From Nitrososphaerota archaeon (lineage in GTDB: Archaea > Thermoproteota > Nitrososphaeria > Nitrososphaerales > UBA183), in assembly GCA_027886865.1 (NCBI GenBank), contig JAPCJR010000001.1, forward strand, positions 165,469 to 204,222: DNA of 38,754 nucleotides, given 5' to 3'. Below are positions 32,723-38,754 of this stretch, piece after piece. The notes below the pieces were generated by a model, which was given only the letters and a program-made list of their open reading frames with translations, ran no database searches and was not told the origin of the DNA. Each line of letters begins with the position of its first letter. Within the stretch, counting starts at the first letter, position 1. A program made the position numbers and the translations under genes.

Positions 32723-35700
32723 CTAAGTCTGCGTTCTTCCGCAATTCGGACAATATGGAGAGCCGGGCTCAGTCGCACTCCCGCAGTATTTGCAGACAGG
32801 CTCGTGTGCCTGCCCGATTGAAGGGGGGACCTCCTGCTCGATTGAGGGAGGAACCTCCTGACTGCGATGCCCTCTCCGGACGACAATCAAAGATGCGGCA
32901 GCGATTACGGCGAGGAGCACAAAGATGAGGCCGAAGGTTGGATAGCTTGCGAGCATTTTGGCCTGTGTCGTGCTGTCGATCGCAGTGTTACCCTTGACCG
33001 ATGTGGTTGCGCCGAGGTACGCCACTTTGGCAGTGAAGTTCCCCAGCGGGATCTCAGGAAGGGCCACGGACCCATTGCTGCCGGTGACCGAGAATATGGT
33101 CGTGCCGTTGGCGAGGGTTACGGATGCTCGTGCGTCTGCGACAGGAAGCCCCAGGTAGTCGGTCGCGACGATGTTCCCACTGTATACTCGGTCCAGTACG
33201 GTCTGGTTGGATGGCAGGTCCACCGTGTAGACGTTCTGGTTGGCGGGTTTCACATCGGTGCCCTCCCACTCCACATCATAGATCTGGAACTTGGTTCCGC
33301 TGTCGAGCCATACCCCTGTGAGGGGGACGCTGATGATGGTCGGGTCTTCGAGCTGGATTTGGACCGACGTCGGGATGATTGTGTTGGCTCCCGTGCTGTC
33401 CTTGAACTGGAAGGCGACGAGGTCCTGAATGACGGAGTTGAAGACCAGTGTATGCGGGCCACTGAACGCGATGGCCGGTGTCGTGAAGTTGCCCGGAGAG
33501 CCCGCGGTTACGTTGGTCACCGAAGAGTCGAGTGTGTAGGAGACCAGGCTCTGCCTTATGTCGCCGCCCACAAGACCCCAGGTGTAATCGGTGGTCGCAG
33601 TAACCGTCGCGCCCGCATCGTAGAATGCGTCCCCTGTGGGAGATGCCGATGACAGAAAGACATCGTGGCCTCCCGAGATGGTGAGCAGATATTGGGTGGT
33701 TGAAGCTATCGTGACGGTCTCCGGCGCTGTGATGCTCAACTGCACCGGGAAAGTTCCGTCGCCGGACCTCTTCAGAGCGCTTTCGCTTCCGCCGACCGCG
33801 TAGCTCAGCGCGTTGTGCCTCGAATCGCCCGATAGGTTGTTCCACGAGTAGTAGTAGGTCAGCGATACCTGTGTCCCGCTGTCGTACCATCCCTCGTCTC
33901 CTGATATGGAAGGAGCAGTCACGGACGCCACCGAACCCGTAGTCGTTGTGAGACTGTACTGCGCGGTGATCATGCCAGAGACCGCCTGTGGAGCGGAGAG
34001 GGCGCTGAGCGAGAGGACATCTACAGAATCAGTGGTCGAGACGTTCTTGGAAGCGCCGTTTACGGAAAAGGAGATCAGCCTCTCGCCCGCGCCGGCCGAG
34101 CGGTTCCACACCCCATTGAGTACCAGACTCACCTGCGTGCCCTGGTCGTACCAGTAGTCATCCCCGCTTATCGTGGGAGGGGTGATTGAGGAGATGGCAC
34201 TGGCAGCGGACGCGTCGACGCTCACCTGGTACTGCTGCACCGAACTTATCGAGAGCGTGTGCGGAGAGTTCATGACGATGGTGACGGTTATCGTCCCGGC
34301 CGTCGGCACGACTTCGGTCGAGGTGCCGTCGATGGAGTAAGAAGCGACCCTCTCTCCTGACCCAGACGCCCTATCGGATATACCGGGGATGGAGAGCGTC
34401 GCTCTTGCGCTGCTGTTGTACCATTGAGAGCTGAGTCCCGCGCCGTTGACGGTCAGAAGGAACTGGTGGAGGTAGATTGGATGTATCGTTGTCCCATCGG
34501 CGGAGGTGCCGGAGATGGCAGAGCCAGTCGCCTGCCAACGTTCGCCGGAGCCGGACCCGGAGAGGGGGTTTGTCACGGTCCAAGAGCTGCCTTGGTCGAT
34601 ATCGACCTCGGTCCCCGTGGTGGTCATAGAGTAGGTCTGAGGCAGACCGAGCTCCTGGAATGACAGTACGGGCGCCGAGTACCCAGAACCGCCTCCGGAG
34701 ACCGAATATTTCACCGCGGCCCTGTCAAGAGCATAGAGCGTGTTAGCCTTGACATCGGCGCTGTTGTTACCCGTCGTGTAGGTCCAACTTACGGAGCCTG
34801 CGCCGGAGTTGCTGAACTCCCACATCATCGAACTGGATCTTGCGGGGGCGGTGAACGTGAGAGCGCAGAGCGATGATGCGGTGAAGGCGTGCGGATTGCC
34901 GTCTGCCGGAATCGATGCGATGTCGGCGTTACAACCCGATATCGTCACAGTGACTGGAGACGAACCCTTGGGGCTCATGGTAATCGAGACCTGTTCCGAT
35001 ACAGAGACCTGCACCACGAAGTTGGCCGTCACTGTTCCGGTTCCTGAAATCGTGACGGTCGTGCTGGCCGACTGCGGGGCGGCGAAGGTTATGGCGTCGG
35101 TGCTGGAGCTCCAAGATGAGAAGAAATAGCCCGGACTGCTCGTTGCCGATACCGAAAGCGTTCCAGAGTTTTCCCATAAGTTGGGGCCGGTGGGGGTCGT
35201 TAGCCCCTCTCCGGAGGGAGAGGCGGTGAAGGTCGCCAGGAACTGATGGGCGTAGGCGAAGTCCGTGGTCTGCGAAGAGGATAGAACGCCGCCGTCGGCC
35301 TGAAGCGACGCATTGATCATCCATCTCTCCCCTCCTTCACCAGCAAGGGGGTTGGTGACCGACCAAGATGCCCCACCGTCGAACCAGTAACTCGCAGGGG
35401 AGGTCGAAAGCGTCTCATTGACGGGTGAGCCGAATTGGTCGGTCGCGAAAGTAGGGGGAGGAGGGTTGCTGGAATCGGACGTCGAATAAGAGATGGTCTG
35501 GAGATATTGATTGTAGTAGACGACGTTAACTATCAACGCCGATGACGACGCCTCTGAGGTAGGCTGGTCCGTCTGCCATCTCTCGCTCGCACTGGAGCCC
35601 GTAAGCGTGGGGCTGACCGACCAAGTACTGCCAGAGTCGACTTCGAAGGTCGTCGGTGATGTGCTGAGGGGCGCAGTCTTGGTGACGCCGTTGGCTATGT

Positions 35701-36709
35701 AGGTCAGAATGGGGGGCGAATAGCCAGTGCCGCCTCCCTGGACTGAATAGCTGAGTGCCAAAGAAACTTTGGTAACCACCGCACCAGAGATGTACTCGTA
35801 CGCGTTGCTGTATTCTGTGGTGCCGTTCAAGGAGAATTCTTGCAATTGGTCAGGATTAGGATAAGAGACGACGCCTGAGTTTCCATCAAAGAGAGCACCT
35901 CGGGTCTGTGTATTGAATTCGTCCATCCACATTACGGCGGAGGCTATCTCGGCGGTCTTGTCTGAGTAGAGCACTCCTCTCTCGTTACCGTAGTACGGCG
36001 CGACATGATACCATTCGGTCATCAACCCAGTGAAGAATCCGTTGGAATTGCTGGTGGAGGAGAGGCCGACAAAGCTCGTTGAGCCTTCTGCGTTGTATGT
36101 CACGGAGGCCTCGGCGCTCGTGTTCAGGTCCTTGGAGAGCATTACTACGTCTCCGCCCGAGAAGTACAGGTTCAGAACGACCGTGTCCCCGGGATTGACC
36201 GTTCCAGAATAGCTGGTCAGGCCGCCCTGGCCGGTTGAGGGAAACACCGAATTGCCCCGGGAGTTAAAGACCTCATAGGCCATGTTGAATCCTGCGACGT
36301 ACCCGCTCCCGGAGACATTACCTCCCCAGTTGTAAGTCAGCCCGACTTGGTACCAGTAGCCTTGTCCCGTCAGCCCGTTCAGGAGATATGCGGGACCAAG
36401 CCCCGAGCTGCTGTCCTGCTGCTGGATTGCTGTCACATTGTAGTCTATGGAGGTGAACGATTGCGTGAACGTAGTTCCAAGCTGCTCGTCGTAGGATGGG
36501 GTGGTAGATGATGCTGCCTCTGGAATCATTGGCGGCGGTGAAGGCCCTGATTCCGAGGCAGCTGGCTGTAGGTGATTTAGGCTGGCAAGTTGGGTCGGGA
36601 CAACGCGAAGGTCCTCAGGTTGAGAGTGAGCTGGGGTAATCGAACCGACCATGAAAAGGAGCGACAGAGAAGCGAGAGTACAAAGAGCCAAGAAACGGTA
36701 GCTAATCAA
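32723..36709 (-). CDS. Giant secreted, C-terminally anchored repeat protein with cytosolic zinc ribbon
   Basis: 1328 aa from the TTG at 36709. A signal peptide (FLALCTLASLSLLFMVGSIT, cleavage likely after PAHS) is followed by a beta-rich N-terminal domain (about 70-310) with the phrase LLNGLTGQGYWYQVGLTYNW. Seven or eight Ser/Thr/Gly-rich units of roughly 70-90 residues come next. Each has a strand with W(Y/F)D-x-G-x-x-(W/V)SV and then a GERW, GERV or GERL turn (SGSGERW, GAGERLI, GGDIRQS). A transmembrane helix (LIFVLLAVIAAASLIVV) near 1260-1280 is followed by a C-terminal CKYCG ... CPNCG ribbon inside the cell. The repeats suggest an adhesin or surface scaffold. No catalytic motif is seen. 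Confidence 0.85.
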   Translation of the reverse strand: MISYRFLALCTLASLSLLFMVGSITPAHSQPEDLRVVPTQLASLNHLQPAASESGPSPPPMIPEAASSTTPSYDEQLGTTFTQSFTSIDYNVTAIQQQDSSSGLGPAYLLNGLTGQGYWYQVGLTYNWGGNVSGSGYVAGFNMAYEVFNSRGNSVFPSTGQGGLTSYSGTVNPGDTVVLNLYFSGGDVVMLSKDLNTSAEASVTYNAEGSTSFVGLSSTSNSNGFFTGLMTEWYHVAPYYGNERGVLYSDKTAEIASAVMWMDEFNTQTRGALFDGNSGVVSYPNPDQLQEFSLNGTTEYSNAYEYISGAVVTKVSLALSYSVQGGGTGYSPPILTYIANGVTKTAPLSTSPTTFEVDSGSTWSVSPTLTGSSASERWQTDQPTSEASSSALIVNVVYYNQYLQTISYSTSDSSNPPPPTFATDQFGSPVNETLSTSPASYWFDGGASWSVTNPLAGEGGERWMINASLQADGGVLSSSQTTDFAYAHQFLATFTASPSGEGLTTPTGPNLWENSGTLSVSATSSPGYFFSSWSSSTDAITFAAPQSASTTVTISGTGTVTANFVVQVSVSEQVSITMSPKGSSPVTVTISGCNADIASIPADGNPHAFTASSLCALTFTAPARSSSMMWEFSNSGAGSVSWTYTTGNNSADVKANTLYALDRAAVKYSVSGGGSGYSAPVLSFQELGLPQTYSMTTTGTEVDIDQGSSWTVTNPLSGSGSGERWQATGSAISGTSADGTTIHPIYLHQFLLTVNGAGLSSQWYNSSARATLSIPGISDRASGSGERVASYSIDGTSTEVVPTAGTITVTIVMNSPHTLSISSVQQYQVSVDASAASAISSITPPTISGDDYWYDQGTQVSLVLNGVWNRSAGAGERLISFSVNGASKNVSTTDSVDVLSLSALSAPQAVSGMITAQYSLTTTTGSVASVTAPSISGDEGWYDSGTQVSLTYYYSWNNLSGDSRHNALSYAVGGSESALKRSGDGTFPVQLSITAPETVTIASTTQYLLTISGGHDVFLSSASPTGDAFYDAGATVTATTDYTWGLVGGDIRQSLVSYTLDSSVTNVTAGSPGNFTTPAIAFSGPHTLVFNSVIQDLVAFQFKDSTGANTIIPTSVQIQLEDPTIISVPLTGVWLDSGTKFQIYDVEWEGTDVKPANQNVYTVDLPSNQTVLDRVYSGNIVATDYLGLPVADARASVTLANGTTIFSVTGSNGSVALPEIPLGNFTAKVAYLGATTSVKGNTAIDSTTQAKMLASYPTFGLIFVLLAVIAAASLIVVRRGHRSQEVPPSIEQEVPPSIGQAHEPVCKYCGSATEPGSPYCPNCGRTQT

Positions 36710-36803
36710 GGCTCTTCGCTAGTGATTTCTCTGCAACGAGTTCGTATTAAAGCTCTGGAGCGTGAAATCCGCAATCGACCCGAGATCGTGTAGGAAATGT
36801 TAG

Positions 36804-36833
36804 GCCGTCCGTGGGGTTCATTGCGCCCCCCCG
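36804..36833 (+). repeat. Dispersed element copy e
   Basis: GCCGTCCGTGGGGTTCATTG followed by CGCCCCCCCG. One mismatch in the core (ATTGCGCCCCC). It lies 25 nt beyond the stop of the phosphoribosyltransferase gene on the minus strand. Confidence 0.6.
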
Positions 36834-36857
36834 GAATTGTCCGCCACAAGTTTTGGA

Positions 36858-37778
36858 TTACGGTATGGCTTGATTCAGCTTTCTATAACAGTCTGAGCAA
36901 AACGGTCTTGCGTACGTGGTCCCGACTCTCTTTCCACAAGAATGGCAGTCATTCTCTTCGTAACTCCTATTCTTGTGTTTCGCCCATTTGGGATAGCATT
37001 TTTCGCAGAGCGGTATTGAAGCATTGAAGGGCATGCTTCTCCCATCCCTGATACAGAATCCCGTTCGTTCAGCCTGCCCTACAGAGGGCCCGACTTTAGA
37101 AGCATCGATTTTGCCCGTGGGGTTCGCCTGGTAAGCTGTCCCTGCAGTTCTGAGAATCTCTCTCACGGTATCGTCATCCACCTGCTCGAATTCGTCATAG
37201 AAATGTCCGATGGCATAGAAAGGCTCTGGCGTGCTCAGGCAGACGACCCGGTCCACAATCTTCGAGAGCTTCGCTATCGTCTCTGAAGGCCCGACCGGCA
37301 CGGCGAGGATTACGGCAGCCGCCTTCCTTCTCTTCGCCGACTGGATCGCTGCCTGAATGGTGGAACCTGTCGCTATTCCGTCATCGACGAGCACGACGGT
37401 CTTTCCGGCCAGGCTGGGATAGGGACAGTCTCCCCTGAACTCCTTCATCCTCCTCTTAATCTCATCGACCTGCTTGGCCGCCTCGTCGTTCAAGTAACGG
37501 TCCGATACCCTCAGCGTGCTTAACAGTTCTGGGACTGTGATCACTTCACCGTCTTGGGTTACCGCGCCTATCGCGAGTTCGGGGTTCCCCGGAGCTCCGA
37601 TCTTTCTGGTTATCATGAGGTCCAGCGGCGCCCCGAGCACGTCAGCGACCTCCTTGGCAACCACAACGCCTCCACGTGGAATTGCCAGTACCACCACATG
37701 TTCCCTCTTCGCATTCAGAAAGCTCAGGGCCTCGGCAAGCAGCTTCCCTGCTTCCTTTCTATCTCTGAACAATGGCAC
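36858..37778 (-). CDS. Phosphoribosyltransferase-domain protein with C-terminal double zinc finger
   Basis: 306 aa. Residues about 1-215 form a type I PRTase. The PRPP loop is VVLVDDGIATGST (about 127-139), and AIPRGGVVVAKEVADVLGAP forms the early strand-turn. It is close to the group that releases or accepts a base on PRPP, but its substrate is unknown. Residues about 241-303 hold four Cys-rich knuckles (FCIRDGRSMPF, PLCEKCYPKW, CHSCGKRVGT, PFCSDCYRKL). This module is also attached to other archaeal and bacterial enzymes as a probable nucleic-acid or protein contact. The start is GTG at 37778. The gene ends 25 nt before a dispersed-element copy. Confidence 0.85.
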   Translation of the reverse strand: MPLFRDRKEAGKLLAEALSFLNAKREHVVVLAIPRGGVVVAKEVADVLGAPLDLMITRKIGAPGNPELAIGAVTQDGEVITVPELLSTLRVSDRYLNDEAAKQVDEIKRRMKEFRGDCPYPSLAGKTVVLVDDGIATGSTIQAAIQSAKRRKAAAVILAVPVGPSETIAKLSKIVDRVVCLSTPEPFYAIGHFYDEFEQVDDDTVREILRTAGTAYQANPTGKIDASKVGPSVGQAERTGFCIRDGRSMPFNASIPLCEKCYPKWAKHKNRSYEENDCHSCGKRVGTTYARPFCSDCYRKLNQAIP

Positions 37779-37940
37779 CCGCTCCGGAGATCGAGGTAAG
37801 GCCTTCTGCGGTTGGAAGAATTCGTTTCCTCTTCATTCCGAACCCAGGTTTCAGTGGGCAACTTTGGGTAAGTAAGTGTTCGGAAAGACCATTCATGACT
37901 TCTAGCTTATTCGATGACCCGAGATTCCTGCGAATGTTGA

Positions 37941-37972
37941 GCCATGCGTAGGGTTTCATTGCGCCTCCGCCG
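37941..37972 (+). repeat. Dispersed element copy f
   Basis: GCCATGCGTAGGGTTTCATT followed by GCGCCTCCGCCG, the best match to the consensus. It lies in the divergent gap between the phosphoribosyltransferase and the 38035 gene, and is not near a minus-strand stop codon. Confidence 0.7.
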
Positions 37973-38034
37973 AGATGACCGCGAAGCTCCCCGTGCCACA
38001 AGGCAGATAAGGACACAGAGGTGCTGAGTGAGCC

Positions 38035-38319
38035 ATGAAGCTAAGACTGGTGCAGTTTAGCCTGGGCCCAGGTAAGCGCGAGGCAGCGGAGGGCGTGGCC
38101 GGGGCTGTGGTACCGTTGATACGGAAGCAGCAGGGCTGCGAGCGATGCGAGTTCTTCGCCGACCATGAGAAGGGTGACTATGGAATCGTCGTCATCTGGT
38201 CCTCCGCGCAGGCGGCTGATGCCGCTGCCGCGGTGGTAGGTCCCGCAATGGCGAAGGCTATGGCCAAAGCGAAGGGGGTCCCCGAGATCCGCCTGTTCGA
38301 CGTATACCAGCCGAAATGA
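38035..38319 (+). CDS. ABM-type small monooxygenase-like protein, 94 aa
   Basis: Starts MKLRLVQFSLGPGKREAAEG, followed by PLIRKQQGCERCEFFADHEK, GDYGIVVIWSSAQAADAAAA and VPEIRLFDVYQPK. This is the antibiotic-biosynthesis-monooxygenase (ferredoxin-like, dimeric) fold, as in small quinol or flavin-free monooxygenases. No residue proves catalysis. The ATG at 38035 follows CAGATAAGG (about 38005-38013) by about 25 nt. It is the third protein of this fold in the window (others at 21201 and 28055). Confidence 0.8.
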   Translation: MKLRLVQFSLGPGKREAAEGVAGAVVPLIRKQQGCERCEFFADHEKGDYGIVVIWSSAQAADAAAAVVGPAMAKAMAKAKGVPEIRLFDVYQPK

Positions 38320-38370
38320 ACTAGCCGGATGGCGAGTCAGTCAGACTTTCTCTCCGTGGCCTCCATACTC

Positions 38371-38402
38371 GCCGTGCATGAGGGTCCATTGCGCCTCCAC
38401 CG
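38371..38402 (+). repeat. Dispersed element copy g
   Basis: GCCGTGCATGAGGGTCCATT followed by GCGCCTCCACCG. Exact core. It lies 25 nt beyond the stop of the minus-strand gene ending at 38427. Confidence 0.7.
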
Positions 38403-38426
38403 AAAGAATTGTGAATGGTCTATCGG

Positions 38427-38754
38427 CTAGTATCCGATGGACGGCTTCTTGCCCACGAACTCCTCCCCCTCCACCTGATTGAGCATGAAATCAGCGACGT
38501 CAGCCCTCGATATCCCCGATGCTATGTTCAGAGGTATGCGATCGCCCGCACGGTAGTGCCCTCTCCGGGCCCCGTTGGTCAGCCTCGGCGGCCGGACGAT
38601 CGTCCACCTGAGGCCGCTCTTTTCGATGTCCTCCTCCATTCTGTCCTTGGCTTGGTAACCGCTCCTCAGCAGCACGCCGCGGATGAAGAGCCGGTCCGGG
38701 ACCGAGATCTGCCTCGCACTGTCGCCCGCCCCGAAAGCGGATTCGACGATGAGC
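38427..38754 (-). CDS. NAD(P)-binding (NmrA/atypical SDR) protein, C-terminal part (cut by window edge)
   Basis: The frame is open from the window edge to the TAG at 38427-38429, so the 5' half is missing. The visible 108 codons include RLFIRGVLLRSGYQAKDRME and LRWTIVRPPRLTNGARRG, followed by IASGISRADVADFML near the end. The RPPRLTNG and ISRADVADFML phrases are typical of atypical SDR (NmrA/NAD(P)H-binding) proteins that act as isomerases or redox sensors. An internal GTG at 38675 could start a shorter product, but upstream codons keep the protein pattern, so the gene likely continues beyond the window. Confidence 0.8.
   Translation of the reverse strand, partial: LIVESAFGAGDSARQISVPDRLFIRGVLLRSGYQAKDRMEEDIEKSGLRWTIVRPPRLTNGARRGHYRAGDRIPLNIASGISRADVADFMLNQVEGEEFVGKKPSIGY

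Noticed and set aside
37670..37684. CTCCACGTGGAAT near the phosphoribosyltransferase start
   Set aside because: The palindrome follows from the conserved codons for Ile-Pro-Arg-Gly-Gly in the PRTase.
37759..38016. 85-codon minus frame upstream of the phosphoribosyltransferase
   Set aside because: It crosses the dispersed element, overlaps the next gene by 20 nt and has no protein-like pattern.
1..38754. CRISPR array, rRNA, tRNA, transposase or integrase
   Set aside because: I saw no regularly spaced direct repeats, no RNA cloverleaf and no transposase or integrase motif. The dispersed element is irregularly spaced and lies between genes.

Overview
The window is archaeal chromosomal DNA. Many genes have a TATA-like A/T box 25-30 nt upstream of the start codon, little or no leader and no Shine-Dalgarno, and several begin with TTG or GTG. 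Two F420-type luciferase-like oxidoreductases, a DUF5679 zinc protein and a pseudomurein-binding-like repeat protein fit the same picture. The GC content looks moderately high. A soil or sediment Thermoproteota (Nitrososphaeria-like) lineage is my best guess, but no rRNA, tRNA or ribosomal protein gene is present to prove it.

Layout. 1-0.9 kb: start of a YVTN beta-propeller surface protein (cut by the window edge) and two small membrane proteins. 1-5 kb: class III aminotransferase and zinc alcohol dehydrogenase in tandem, facing an acetamidase/formamidase. 5.2-11.5 kb: SDR dehydrogenase, APC permease, a polysaccharide-deacetylase-like protein with pseudomurein-binding-like repeats, a second SDR and a YhfX-type alanine-racemase-fold enzyme. 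11.5-17.1 kb: HyuA-HyuB hydantoinase/oxoprolinase pair divergent from an N-carbamoyl-amino-acid hydrolase. 17.3-25 kb: MOSC protein, GNAT acetyltransferase, MFS transporter, two F420-type oxidoreductases, two SAM methyltransferases and small proteins. 25-30 kb: unknown beta-rich protein, DhaK-DhaL, and a second class III aminotransferase. 29.9-32.6 kb: ParB-like protein and a second APC permease, with a parS-like palindrome between them. 32.7-38.7 kb: a giant secreted repeat protein, a phosphoribosyltransferase with zinc fingers, a small monooxygenase-like protein and the 3' end of a NAD(P)-binding protein.

The left half reads as an accessory nitrogen/carbon scavenging region. Amino acids, amides and cyclic ureides would enter through the APC permeases, be opened by HyuAB, the carbamoyl hydrolase and the amidase, be isomerised or transaminated, and be oxidised by the dehydrogenases. 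This is inferred from gene content; no substrate is proven.

Two non-coding observations stand out. First, a perfect 14-bp palindrome resembling bacterial parS lies 29 bp past the stop codon of the ParB-like gene. Second, a dispersed element of about 32 nt with core ATTGCGCCTCC occurs seven or eight times, always on the + strand and only in the right-hand 22 kb. Four copies sit about 25-32 nt beyond the stop codon of a minus-strand gene, and a fifth overlaps such a stop codon.
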